DNA from: an uncultured Collinsella sp.
Lineage (GTDB): Bacteria; Actinomycetota; Coriobacteriia; Coriobacteriales; Coriobacteriaceae
Reading direction: 5' to 3'
Assembly: GCA_900544065.1 (NCBI GenBank)
Contig: UQTR01000004.1
Location: 1 to 63,072, forward strand
Length of the DNA: 63,072 bases
Part shown: positions 21,002 through 29,290 of the stretch, one piece after another
Numbering within the stretch: the stretch's first letter is position 1
Layout: each line of letters starts with the position of its first letter
The notes under the pieces: model-generated
The model's database searches: none
What the model saw: the letters and a program-made list of their open reading frames with translations, nothing else
Told to the model about the DNA's origin: nothing
Position numbers and translations under genes: made by a program

Positions 21002-22012
21002 CTAGATCGAGGTGGAGTCGAGCCAGTTGAGCTTGCACTCGAGAATGCGCTGCTCGCCGGGTTCGCTGCTACCGTCAAGTAGGGCGAGCAGCATTTCGGC
21101 TGCTTCGCGACCTTCCTGGTCGACGGGCTCGATGATGGTGGAGACGGTTGGTGTGGTGAGATTGGTCCAGTCTTCGCAGTTGAGTCCCAAAAGACCGATT
21201 TGCTGCGGAAGTAGATGGGCCATGGGCTGGAGCGCCTTATAGACGCGCGGAAGCGCCCATTGGTTTTGCACGAAGATGAGCGTGCGCTTGGCGGGGTTGA
21301 ACTTGTATTTAAAGTATTCGGTGAGCTCGTTGATTGACGGCTTGTTGTGATCGATAGGGATGGCTTTGTAGAGCTGTCCATTCGCGGCCAGCGCCTCGGC
21401 ATATCCCTGGAAACGCTCCATGCGGGTGCGCATTTCGGTCATGTTGGCGGCGATGGAAAAGAAATCTTCGTAGCCGGCATCGAGAAGCGCCTGCGTGGCG
21501 TTGTACACGCCGTCGTAAAGGTTGGTTTTGATCCAGCTCGTGCCCGGGCTGTAGATGGCCGCGTCAAAAAAGACGACGGGCTTGCCGGCGCGCTTGATGC
21601 GGTCGTGCACGGCTTTGAAGTTTGCCGTGGGCTGGATGATAAAGCCATCGACGCCCAGCGAGAGCATTTTGTCGACATACATGAGCTCGGTCTCGGGGTT
21701 AAAGTTGCTCGTGCAAACGACCGTCTGGTAGCCCGCGGGGAGCATGACCTGCTCCATGCCGTTGAGGACGAGCCCCGCCCATTTGTTGGTGTTATCCAAA
21801 ATGATAATGGCGATGACGTGGGTCTGTTTGCCGGTGAGTGTTTGCGCCTGGGCGTTGGGGACGTATCCCAGCTCCTTGATGACGCGCGCAATCTTTGCCT
21901 GCGTCTTCTCGCTAAGCTTTTCTCGTTTGTCGTTGAGGTAATACGAGACGCTTGCCGTCGAGGTTCCCGCCTCTCGAGCGACGTCTGCGATCGTAACGCG
22001 CTGTTTTGCCAC
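21002..22012 (-). CDS. LacI-family transcriptional regulator of the PTS operon
   Basis: A 336-residue repressor. The N-terminal helix-turn-helix reads VTIADVAREAGTSTASVSYY and is followed by a hinge helix and a periplasmic-binding-protein-like sensor domain ending in a conserved TTIIEP-like segment. The start was set at GTG 22012 because GGAAGGAG lies five bases upstream and the HTH then begins at the usual distance; an ATG 12 codons earlier lacks a site. It is divergent from the PTS operon starting at 22428, so the operon is its likely target and a phosphorylated sugar its likely inducer. Confidence 0.9.
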   Translation of the reverse strand: MAKQRVTIADVAREAGTSTASVSYYLNDKREKLSEKTQAKIARVIKELGYVPNAQAQTLTGKQTHVIAIIILDNTNKWAGLVLNGMEQVMLPAGYQTVVCTSNFNPETELMYVDKMLSLGVDGFIIQPTANFKAVHDRIKRAGKPVVFFDAAIYSPGTSWIKTNLYDGVYNATQALLDAGYEDFFSIAANMTEMRTRMERFQGYAEALAANGQLYKAIPIDHNKPSINELTEYFKYKFNPAKRTLIFVQNQWALPRVYKALQPMAHLLPQQIGLLGLNCEDWTNLTTPTVSTIIEPVDQEGREAAEMLLALLDGSSEPGEQRILECKLNWLDSTSI

Positions 22013-22427
22013 AGCGACTCCTTCCGACAGATGAGCATTTTCCAACATGATGACTTTGAGTCTTGGTGTGGGATGCGCTTCGGTGAGCGACCTTTTCCTT
22101 TCATATGAGTATGCAACAAATGCGGTATACGGGTGGGGTTGAAATTTGTGACCGGCATGCGCATCTGCCGTCTACCGAGAAAATCAAATACTTCTTGACT
22201 TTTGAAATCGAGGGTAAAATCGCAGGATTCATTTTTGGTTAAACGCATAACTAAATCGCATAACCAACGCTCTGACCTGCGCGTTTACCGAAATAAGCTG
22301 GCATTAAGAAAAACGAGCACCTATATTGGTCTTGTCGAAAAGACAGCAAGTCCAAACGGCAGGGGATGCTCCGGAGGCCTCCGCAAACGGTGTCTTGCGC
22401 ACGCAACTCTATGAAAAGAGGGAAGCA
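22013..22427. promoter_or_regulatory. divergent regulatory region between lacI and the PTS operon
   Basis: A 415-base gap with no gene. TTGACT at 22195-22200 and TAAAAT at 22215-22220 are promoter-like, but their 14-base spacing is too short for a standard pair. GTTAAACGCATAAC at 22238-22251 is a partial palindrome (GTTA..CG..TAAC) of the size and symmetry of LacI-family operators. A second half-site, CGCATAACCAA, follows at about 22257. These would sit just downstream of the -10, suiting repression. Confidence 0.45.
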
Positions 22428-23900
22428 ATGAAGATCGTAGGCGTTGCCGCCTGTACCGTGGGTATCGCCCACACGTATATGGCCCAGAAGGCGATTCAGG
22501 ATGAATGCGCCGCCCGTGGCATCGAGTGCAAAGTCGAGGCTCAGGGTGGCCTGGGTATCGAGAACGAGCTGACGCAGGAAGACGTGGATTCCGCCGACCT
22601 GGTGCTCGAGTCCGTCGACGTGGGCGTCGAGAACGAGGATCGTTTTGAGCAGAAGATGGCCGAGGGCAAGTTCCTGAAGGTCGGCACCTCGGATGTAATC
22701 GCCGATCCGGTAAAGATCATCGACCAGGCCGTTGAGATCATCAAGGCGACGGGTGGCGCCGTTGACGCGCCCAAGGCCGAGGCCAAGGCAGAGAAGAAGG
22801 CCGTCTCCGCTGCCCCGCAGGCCCCGACACCGGCGTCCAAGCAGTCTATCTTTGCCGATCCTGGTAAGACGCTGCTCAATGCATTCAATACCGGCGTTTC
22901 CTATTTTATCCCCATCGTCGTTATCGGCGGCGTGTTTCTCGCCTTCTCGCTGGCATCCGGTACCGCCGGCGCCAACGGCATGGAGGTTACGAACCCGCTG
23001 ATGGTGAGTCTTAACACCATCGGCATGGCCGGCATCTCCATGATGATCCCGGTGCTTGCGGCATACATCTCCTACTCGATGGCTGGCAAGCCCGCGCTCG
23101 CCCCCGGTTTTGTCCTGGGTTACCTGGTCAACAACGCAGTCGTTACCCCTAACGGCAACAGCGTTTCGACCGGCTTCTTGGGCGCCATGATCATGGCGGT
23201 TATCTGCGGCTACTTTGTCCGCTGGATGAAGACCTGGAAGGTCAACAACACCATCCAGACCATCATGCCCATCCTGATCATCCCGATTCTGACCTCGCTT
23301 GTCCTGGGCATGGCCTATATCTACATCCTGGCCACGCCGCTTGGCTTTGTGATGGACTGGCTTACCGGCGTGCTCGGCAGTCTGCAGGGCGGCTCCGCGG
23401 TTGTCCTGGGTCTGGTCATTGGCGTTATGACCGCCTTCGATATGGGCGGCCCCATCAACAAGACCGCCTCGACCTTCACCATGGCCATCATGGCCTCCGG
23501 CATCTACGGTCCTAATGGTATGTTCCGCGTCGCCGTCGCCGTTCCCCCGATCGCCTGTGGCCTCGCTGCGCTCATCGCCAAGAACAAGTTCGATGACGCC
23601 GACCGCCAGATGGGCATCTCCGCGCTGTTCATGGGCTGCATCGGTATTACCGAGGGCGCTATCCCCTTCGCGGTCAAGGACCTCGGTCACACCCTTCCCG
23701 GCATTTGCATCGGCTCTGCCGTGGGTGCGGCGCTTGCCGCCTTCCAGGGCATCGATTGCTACGTCCCGCACGGTGGCTTTATCGTCGCCCTTGCCACCAA
23801 CAACGTCGCGCTGTTCTGCCTGGACATCGTGATTGGCGCCGTGGTCGCCGCTGCAATCCTGATTGCCATGAAGCCCACGCTCGACAAGCAGGCCAAGTAA
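22428..23900 (+). CDS. fructose-family PTS transporter EIIBC
   Basis: A 490-residue membrane component of the sugar phosphotransferase system, importing and phosphorylating a ketose or polyol. The EIIB domain (1-100) has the phospho-accepting Cys9 in AACTVGIAHTYMA. An Ala/Lys/Pro linker (about 108-138) leads to the EIIC domain with about nine helices, including MTAFDMGGPINKTAS and EGAIPFAVKD. There is no EIIA domain; the separate EIIA at 27972 completes the set. GAGGGAAGC precedes the ATG. It is the first gene of the operon. Confidence 0.93.
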   Translation: MKIVGVAACTVGIAHTYMAQKAIQDECAARGIECKVEAQGGLGIENELTQEDVDSADLVLESVDVGVENEDRFEQKMAEGKFLKVGTSDVIADPVKIIDQAVEIIKATGGAVDAPKAEAKAEKKAVSAAPQAPTPASKQSIFADPGKTLLNAFNTGVSYFIPIVVIGGVFLAFSLASGTAGANGMEVTNPLMVSLNTIGMAGISMMIPVLAAYISYSMAGKPALAPGFVLGYLVNNAVVTPNGNSVSTGFLGAMIMAVICGYFVRWMKTWKVNNTIQTIMPILIIPILTSLVLGMAYIYILATPLGFVMDWLTGVLGSLQGGSAVVLGLVIGVMTAFDMGGPINKTASTFTMAIMASGIYGPNGMFRVAVAVPPIACGLAALIAKNKFDDADRQMGISALFMGCIGITEGAIPFAVKDLGHTLPGICIGSAVGAALAAFQGIDCYVPHGGFIVALATNNVALFCLDIVIGAVVAAAILIAMKPTLDKQAK

Positions 23901-24044
23901 ACCTTTAAGGACTCCGGTTGTGCGGAGGGATGGATTTGACTCCGCACAACCGCCCCTACACAACAAAATCCATCCGTACTGATAGGGCCCACATCTGGGT
24001 CCCAGGGAACTTTTGTCAAAAATCCTCTGGAGAAGGAGAACAAA

Positions 24045-25319
24045 ATGTCCAACCTCACCATCCGTCAGGCCGTTCAGGGCATGCTCAAGCTGCAGGATAG
24101 CGGCGATCACGCAACCATGGTCGGCATTGGCCCCATGAGCCCCAATCTGATTCAGGCCGTGTTCGAGCTTGCCAAGGACGAGGATTTCCCGCCCATGTTT
24201 ATCGCCAGCCGCAACCAGGTCGATATGGACGAGATGGGCGCCGGCTACGTCAACGGTTGGGACCAGACGCGCTTTGCCGCCGACATCAAGAAGGTCGCCG
24301 ACGAGGTGGGTTACACCGGTCCGTACTACCTGTGCCGCGATCACGGCGGTCCGTGGCAGCGCGACGAGGAGCGTAACGCCCACCTGCCCGAGGACGAGGC
24401 CATGGAGCTCGCCCGCAAGTCCTTCGTCGCCGACATGGAGGCAGGCTTTGACCTGCTGATGGTCGACCCCACCAAGGATCCCTATCAGATCGGCAAGGTT
24501 ATTCCGCTCGACGTGGTGCTTCGCCGCACGATCGACCTCATCGACTATCTTGAGCAGTATCGCCGTGAGCACAATCTGCCCGAGGTTGCATATGAGGTCG
24601 GCACCGAGGAGACCAACGGCGGCCTGACCTCCACCGACAAGTACGAGGAGTTTATCTCCCAGCTGCAGCCCGAGCTCGAGAAGCGTGGATGCCCCATGCC
24701 TACCTTCATTGTCGGTCAGACCGGCACCCTTACCCGCTGGACGGAGCAGGTTGGCCACTACAACTTCAAGAACGCCCGCGAGCTCGCCGACATGGCTAAG
24801 CGCTACGGCGTGGGCCTGAAGGAGCACAACGCCGACTATCTGGATGACGCGACGCTGCTCGAGCACATCCCGGCTCACGTGACCGCTTCCAATGTCGCCC
24901 CTCAGTACGGCACTGAGGAGACCCGCGCTTACCTCAAGCTCTGCGCTACCGAGCAGATTCTGGTCGACAACGGCCTGTGCGACGATCCCTCCGACCTGTA
25001 TCACACCCTGCTGGTCAAGGCCATTAAGACCGAGCGCTGGCGCAAGTGGATGACTGGCGACGACGTCAACCTGCAGGTCGACGACATCCTTGCCGACGAT
25101 AAGCTCAGCCTGAAGATCCTGGATGTCTCCGGTCACTACGCTTTCAACGATCCCGAGGTCAAGGAGCAGGTCGAGAAGCTCTACCGCAACCTCGCCGCTC
25201 AGGACATCGACGGCAAGCGCTTTGTCATCGAGCACATCAAGCGCCCGATCAAGCAGTACGTTGTCGGTCTTAACCTCAAGGGCGTCACGAGCCGCATCGA
25301 GGCCGCTCTTGCCGAGTAA
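24045..25319 (+). CDS. GatZ/KbaZ-family protein, probable ketohexose-6-phosphate 4-epimerase
   Basis: A 424-residue TIM-barrel protein of the GatZ/KbaZ-like family. The family was named for the non-catalytic partner of class II tagatose-bisphosphate aldolase. Members without that partner have been assigned C4-epimerase activity between tagatose 6-phosphate and fructose 6-phosphate. No GatY/KbaY aldolase lies in this window, which favours epimerase. Visible conserved segments are YYLCRDHGGPW, MVDPTKDP, YEVGTEETNGG and LKEHNADYLD. It sits 144 bases after the PTS gene with GGAGAAGG ahead of the ATG. The substrate is inferred from context only. Confidence 0.8.
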   Translation: MSNLTIRQAVQGMLKLQDSGDHATMVGIGPMSPNLIQAVFELAKDEDFPPMFIASRNQVDMDEMGAGYVNGWDQTRFAADIKKVADEVGYTGPYYLCRDHGGPWQRDEERNAHLPEDEAMELARKSFVADMEAGFDLLMVDPTKDPYQIGKVIPLDVVLRRTIDLIDYLEQYRREHNLPEVAYEVGTEETNGGLTSTDKYEEFISQLQPELEKRGCPMPTFIVGQTGTLTRWTEQVGHYNFKNARELADMAKRYGVGLKEHNADYLDDATLLEHIPAHVTASNVAPQYGTEETRAYLKLCATEQILVDNGLCDDPSDLYHTLLVKAIKTERWRKWMTGDDVNLQVDDILADDKLSLKILDVSGHYAFNDPEVKEQVEKLYRNLAAQDIDGKRFVIEHIKRPIKQYVVGLNLKGVTSRIEAALAE

Positions 25320-25336
25320 GTAGCTTTTCCTACGCG

Positions 25337-25406
25337 ACGCCGGGCCTGGGGCATGTCCCAGCTGCAGGCCCGGCACATGGGACAAAGGGGCAGTCCCTTT
25401 GTCCCA
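25337..25406. repeat. two adjacent hairpins between GatZ-like and transaldolase genes
   Basis: GCCGGGCCTG at about 25339 pairs with CAGGCCCGGC ending at 25374. Next to it, TGGGACAAAGGG (25378-25389) pairs exactly with CCCTTTGTCCCA (25395-25406). The second hairpin is a diverged copy of the element at 44121-44149. There is no T-run, so these are more likely repeat elements or mRNA-processing/stability structures than terminators. Confidence 0.8.
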
Positions 25407-25443
25407 TTCTTTTGAGTTTTAGCTTCCTTTGAAGGGGTTCACC

Positions 25444-26127
25444 ATGAAGTTCTTTATCGATACCGCCAATCTGGACGAGATCGCCGAGGCCAAGAGCTGG
25501 GGCTGCCTGGCCGGTGTTACCACCAACCCGTCCCTGTACGCCAAAACCGGCGGCAAGCTTGCCGACTTTGAGCCGCATATGCTCAAGATTGCCGAGCTCT
25601 GCGAGGGCCTGCCCGTGTCCGCCGAGTCTACCGCCACCACGGCCGAGGGCATGATCGAGGAGGGCAAGCGTCTTGCCGCCCTCGCTCCCAACATCGTGGT
25701 TAAGCTTCCCGTGTGCGAGGCCGGCCTCGCCGCCTGCCGCGCCCTGGCCGACGCAGGAGTGCGCGTCAACATGACGCTTGTTTTCTCGCCGACCCAGGCC
25801 TTGATGGCCGCCAACGCCGGCGCTCGCTACATCAGCCCGTTTGTCGGCCGCTTTGACGACATCGCCGAGGACGGCATCTCGCAGCTCGACAATGTTGTGA
25901 CTTGCATCAAGAACTATGACTGGACCGGCAAGAACGTCGACGACACTGTTGAGATCATCACCGCTTCGGTCCGCACGCCCAACCACGTGACCCAGGCGGC
26001 TCTTCTTGGCGCCGACATCGCGACCGTGCCCATGGCCGCTCTCAAGAAGTGCCTGCATCACCCGCTGACCGACCAGGGCCTTGCCTCGTTCGAGGCTGAC
26101 TGGCAGAAGGTCGTCGCTCAGGCTTAA
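25444..26127 (+). CDS. transaldolase / fructose-6-phosphate aldolase family (short type)
   Basis: A 227-residue member of the small transaldolase group (TalC/FSA-like), which forms a Schiff base on a lysine. The start MKFFIDTANLDEI, the segment LAGVTTNPSLYAK and the catalytic-lysine strand NIVVKLPV are all typical, as are YISPFVGRFDDI and ALLGADIATVP. Transaldolase rather than FSA activity is favoured by the transketolase halves immediately downstream. The ATG at 25444 follows GAAGGGG. Confidence 0.92.
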   Translation: MKFFIDTANLDEIAEAKSWGCLAGVTTNPSLYAKTGGKLADFEPHMLKIAELCEGLPVSAESTATTAEGMIEEGKRLAALAPNIVVKLPVCEAGLAACRALADAGVRVNMTLVFSPTQALMAANAGARYISPFVGRFDDIAEDGISQLDNVVTCIKNYDWTGKNVDDTVEIITASVRTPNHVTQAALLGADIATVPMAALKKCLHHPLTDQGLASFEADWQKVVAQA

Positions 26128-26190
26128 CGAGTGGATTGCCCCGGCATCGCGTCATCCGGTGCCGGGGTTGTTCTCAAGAGAGGAATTCGT

Positions 26191-27021
26191 ATGACCAACC
26201 AGGAGCTGGCGAAGGTCGCCAATGAGGTCAGGAAGGGTGTCGTGACTGCGGTTCACGCGGCCAAGTCGGGACATCCGGGTGGATCGCTCGGTGCTGCCGA
26301 CATCATGACGTATCTGTACTTTGAGGAAATGAATATCGATCCTGCCGACCCTCACAAGGCCGATCGCGATCGCTTTGTGCTCTCCAAGGGTCACGCGGCG
26401 CCGGGCCTGTATTCGGTGTTGGCAAATCGCGGCTATTTTCCCGTCGAAGAGCTCGAGACGCTCCGTCATATCGGCAGCCGACTGCAGGGCCATCCCAACA
26501 TGAACGACACCCCGGGCATCGATATGTCCACCGGATCGCTCGGTCAGGGCATCTCTGCTGCAGTTGGAATGGCGCTCGCCGCTAAGCACTGGGGCGACGG
26601 CTACCGTGTCTACACGTTGCTGGGCGACGGTGAGTGCGAGGAAGGCCAGGTGTGGGAGGCGGCCATGTTTGCCGGCAACCATGCGCTCGACAATCTTGTT
26701 GCCGTCGTCGACCACAACGGCTTGCAGATTGACGGCACGATCGATGAAGTCAACTCGGCCATGCCGCTCGCTGACAAGTTCCGCGCCTTTAAGTGGCATG
26801 TGATCGAGCTAGCCAATGGCAACGACATGGCGCAGATTGAGGCGGCTTTCGCCGAGGCTCGCGAGGTGACCGGCGCGCCCGTCGCCATCATCGCCGAGAC
26901 GGTGAAGGGCAAAGGCGTCTCCTTTATGGAGAACCAGGTTGGCTGGCATGGCAAGGCGCCCAACGATGAACAGTTTGAGCAGGCCATGGCCGAGCTCGCA
27001 GCAGCAGGGGAGGAGCTCTAA
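26191..27021 (+). CDS. transketolase, N-terminal subunit
   Basis: A 276-residue thiamine-diphosphate-binding half of transketolase. It carries SGHPGGSLGAADI near the N-terminus, LSKGHAAPGLYS, HPNMNDTPGIDMSTGSLGQG and the TPP motif GDGECEEGQVWEAAMFAGN...N. Split transketolases are common in anaerobic Gram-positive bacteria and archaea. AGAGGAATTC precedes the ATG at 26191. Its stop overlaps the next start in a TAATG arrangement, so the two halves are made together in equal amounts. Confidence 0.95.
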   Translation: MTNQELAKVANEVRKGVVTAVHAAKSGHPGGSLGAADIMTYLYFEEMNIDPADPHKADRDRFVLSKGHAAPGLYSVLANRGYFPVEELETLRHIGSRLQGHPNMNDTPGIDMSTGSLGQGISAAVGMALAAKHWGDGYRVYTLLGDGECEEGQVWEAAMFAGNHALDNLVAVVDHNGLQIDGTIDEVNSAMPLADKFRAFKWHVIELANGNDMAQIEAAFAEAREVTGAPVAIIAETVKGKGVSFMENQVGWHGKAPNDEQFEQAMAELAAAGEEL

Positions 27022-27959
27022 TGGCAGACGTCAAAAAAGTCGCCACGCGCGTTAGCTATGGCGAGGCACTCGTCGAGCTGGGCAATGAGCGCGATGACTT
27101 TGTGGTTCTCGATGCCGACCTGGCCGCTGCCACGCAGACCGGTAAGTTTAAGGCCGCGCACCCTGAGCGCTTCTACGACGCCGGCATCGCCGAGAGCAAC
27201 CTGATGGGTCTTGCCGCCGGCATCGCGACCACGGGCCACGTCGCCTTTGCGAGCACCTTTGCCATGTTCGCCGCCGGCCGCGCGTACGAACAAGTCCGCA
27301 ATTCCATTGGCTACCCGCACCTCAACGTCAAGATTGGCGCTACCCATGCCGGCATTTCGGTGGGCGAGGACGGCGCCACGCACCAGTGCTGCGAGGATAT
27401 CGCACTCATGCGCACGATTCCGGGTATGACGGTGGTCGTTCCCGCCGACGACGTCGAGGCTCGTGCCTGTGTGCGCGCCGCTTATGAGTTTGAGGGCCCG
27501 GTTTACATGCGCTTCGGCCGCCTGGCAACACCGGTCATCAACGATCACGAGGACTATGAGTTCAAGATTGGTCGCGGTGTGGTCGTGCGCGAGGGGTCCG
27601 ATGTGACCATCATCGCTTGTGGTCTTATGGTCGCCGAGGCGCTTGAGGCTGCCGAGGCGCTCGCTGTCGATGGCATCGACGCCGAGGTCATCAATATGCA
27701 TACCATTAAACCGCTCGACGAGTGCCTGGTGGTCGCCAGCGCAAAGAAGACCGGTCGCGTGGTCACCGCCGAGGAGCATTCGATTATCGGCGGGCTTGGC
27801 GAGGCCGTTGCCTCAGTGCTCGCGGAGCAGCATCCAGTGCCGATGCGTCGCGTCGGCGTGCGCGATGTGTACGGTGAGTCCGGCCCTGCGGTTGATTTGC
27901 TGCATAAGTACGGTTTGGACGCCGACGGCATCGAAGCCGCGGTCAGGTCCGTGTTGTAA
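27021..27959 (+). CDS. transketolase, C-terminal subunit
   Basis: A 312-residue pyrimidine-binding and C-terminal half of transketolase. Landmarks include DADLAAATQT, FYDAGIAESNLMGLAAGIA (with the catalytic Glu in AESN), FAMFAAGRAYEQVRNS and the C-terminal TAEEHSIIGGLGEAV. It pairs with the preceding gene to form the active enzyme that moves two-carbon units between sugar phosphates. The start codon overlaps the previous stop, with GGAGG ten bases upstream. Confidence 0.95.
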   Translation: MADVKKVATRVSYGEALVELGNERDDFVVLDADLAAATQTGKFKAAHPERFYDAGIAESNLMGLAAGIATTGHVAFASTFAMFAAGRAYEQVRNSIGYPHLNVKIGATHAGISVGEDGATHQCCEDIALMRTIPGMTVVVPADDVEARACVRAAYEFEGPVYMRFGRLATPVINDHEDYEFKIGRGVVVREGSDVTIIACGLMVAEALEAAEALAVDGIDAEVINMHTIKPLDECLVVASAKKTGRVVTAEEHSIIGGLGEAVASVLAEQHPVPMRRVGVRDVYGESGPAVDLLHKYGLDADGIEAAVRSVL

Positions 27960-27971
27960 GGAGGGTTCTAC

Positions 27972-28424
27972 ATGGGATTTGTATCTGCCAACCAGGTGAC
28001 GATTGGACATGCATCGGCCTCACGCGAGGACGCGCTGCATTATTTGTCCGAGCAGGCTGTTGAGCTTGGCTTTGCCGATGACGCGTCCGCTGTTGAAGCC
28101 GCGTTCATTGCTCGCGAAAACGAGGCCGAGACTGGCCTCGTCGCCGGGTTTGCCGTTCCGCATGCCAAGAGCGATGCGATTCATACGCCGGGTGTGGCCG
28201 TGCTCAAACTGGCCGAGCCCGTTGAATGGCCGAGCTTTGATGGCGTACCCGTCGATGTTGCGCTCGCGCTGTACGTGCCCGCCGGCGAGGCTGGAACCAC
28301 GCACCTGCGTCTGCTCTCCAAGGCTGCCGTGATGCTGATGGACGCCGGCTTCCGTGACAAGGTGCGCGCGAGCACCGATCCCGTTGAAATTGCGGAGCTC
28401 ATCAATAGCGGACTCGAAGACTAG
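27972..28424 (+). CDS. fructose-family PTS component EIIA
   Basis: A 150-residue phosphocarrier of the fructose/mannitol EIIA type. The phospho-accepting histidine is His64 in GFAVPHAKSDAI. It relays phosphate from HPr to Cys9 of the EIIBC encoded at the operon start. It follows transketolase by 12 bases and has AGGAGGG ahead of the ATG. Placement as the last gene, far from EIIBC, is unusual but functionally complete. Confidence 0.93.
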   Translation: MGFVSANQVTIGHASASREDALHYLSEQAVELGFADDASAVEAAFIARENEAETGLVAGFAVPHAKSDAIHTPGVAVLKLAEPVEWPSFDGVPVDVALALYVPAGEAGTTHLRLLSKAAVMLMDAGFRDKVRASTDPVEIAELINSGLED

Positions 28425-28466
28425 AACGGTCATCCCGTTCAATCAATCGATCCTTTTCCAAGGAAA

Positions 28467-28503
28467 AGGGCCACGACGCCATATGGGTGTCGCGGCCCTG
28501 TTC
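28467..28503 (+). terminator. terminator of the PTS-pentose operon
   Basis: AGGGCCACGACGCC (28467-28480) pairs imperfectly with GGTGTCGCGGCCCT (28486-28499), followed by GTTC. A small palindrome, CCTTTTCCAAGGAAAAGG, directly precedes it. The T-run is weak. Confidence 0.6.
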
Positions 28504-28505
28504 GC

Positions 28506-28550
28506 GTTTCCCCAGATAAAACCTGCCAAAATAAACCTGTCCCTTATTGG
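28506..28550 (+). repeat. AACCTGCCAAAA hairpin repeat, copy 1 (decayed right arm)
   Basis: Shares CCCAGATAAAACCTGCCAAA and the following AATAAACCTGTCCCTT with copies at 29066, 32269 (inverted) and 34451. In this copy the right arm of the hairpin has decayed (TTATTGGCACG instead of TTTTTGGCAGGTT). Confidence 0.85.
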
Positions 28551-28579
28551 CACGCCTGCGGGTCAATGCACGTCAAACG

Positions 28580-28648
28580 AAGTTGCGGTGGAATAGTTCC
28601 TGTTTATGCCCGATAGGCTGCAAAACAGGAACTATTCCACCGCAACTT
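28580..28648. repeat. AAGTTGCGGTGG palindrome, copy 1
   Basis: Two perfect 26-bp arms (28580-28605 and 28623-28648) lie around a 17-base loop. The outer AAGTTGCGGTGGAATA is shared with the element at 50735-50803, whereas the inner parts differ. It looks like a small mobile or REP-type element in otherwise empty DNA. Confidence 0.9.
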
Positions 28649-28691
28649 AGGGTGCGGTTGGGGTGTATGCGTTTTGAGAGCAGGACCCATG

Positions 28692-28884
28692 GTTAGAGAG
28701 ATTGCGCTCGTCTCTCTAAATGTCTCTCTAAAGAGAAAGTAGGCTAGAGAGATAGTCTTAGGTAATCTAGCAGTGAATTCGATACATCTCACTAAATGTC
28801 TCTCTAAAACAAGGTGCTTATCTCTCTAAAGTTAGAGAGATATACGAAACTTTAGAGAGATAAATCTATTGTTTTAGAGAGACG
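28692..28884. repeat. cluster of TAGAGAGA / TCTCTCTA motifs
   Basis: Eight exact copies and one near copy of the core occur in about 190 bases, in both orientations: near 28693, 28709, 28722, 28744, 28799, 28820, 28832, 28852 and 28874. Most carry a neighbouring AAA or TTT (CTCTCTAAA or TTTAGAGAG). No CDS is supported here. The DNA is AT-rich compared with its surroundings. Spacing is irregular, so it is not CRISPR; the arrangement suggests a multi-site protein-binding region or a relic of transferred DNA. Confidence 0.75.
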
Positions 28885-29004
28885 GAATGCCAAAATTCGT
28901 CCGTCAGCTACCATCTGCCAAAAATGGCGGATAAAGGGCTCATCGAAGCAATGGGCTCATCGACGAGCCGCAACCGCCGCTATCGGAAGAAGTAGATGCA
29001 GCCG

Positions 29005-29054
29005 AGTCGCCCCTCTTGTGCCTCTCGAAGTAGATGGGTGCTAGAGGGGCGACT
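29005..29054. repeat. inverted repeat AGTCGCCCCTCT
   Basis: AGTCGCCCCTCT (29005-29016) has an exact inverse complement at 29043-29054, with AAGTAGATG in the loop and another AAGTAGATG just before the left arm. It lies in the gene-free stretch 28504-29290. Confidence 0.75.
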
Positions 29055-29065
29055 GCCTCGCGATA

Positions 29066-29114
29066 TTTCCCCAGATAAAACCTGCCAAAATAAACCTGTC
29101 CCTTTTTGGTAGGT
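29066..29114 (+). repeat. AACCTGCCAAAA hairpin repeat, copy 2
   Basis: TTTCCCCAGATAAAACCTGC and the rest of the consensus, ending TTTTTGGTAGGT. The arms AACCTGCCAAAA and TTTTGGTAGGT form a hairpin with one mismatch. Confidence 0.88.
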
Positions 29115-29263
29115 CAGTTAACGCAGTGCAGGTTGAGCATATGCGAGCGAGCGGGCTCCGGGTGCGGTAAGGTGACGTGAAACAAGCGGGCGCTGACCTT
29201 TTGGTCGCGCCCGTGAAGTTGAACGTCAGATTGTCGTGCCCGGGGCCTGCGCAGCGCCGAGCA

Positions 29264-29290
29264 GTTACGCCGTTTGTAAAACGGCGTAAC
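29264..29290 (-). terminator. hairpin at the 3' end of larE
   Basis: GTTACGCCGTTT (29264-29275) pairs exactly with AAACGGCGTAAC (29279-29290), touching the larE stop codon. There is no T-run on the minus strand, so it may be a rho-aided end or a stability hairpin. Confidence 0.55.

Noticed and set aside
22251..25385. 1,044-codon minus-strand frame over the PTS and GatZ-like genes
   Set aside because: Antisense shadow of two well-supported genes; composition is typical of reversed GC-rich coding DNA.
28692..28884. CRISPR array
   Set aside because: The repeated unit is only 8-10 bases, occurs in both orientations and has irregular spacing; there are no cas genes in the window.
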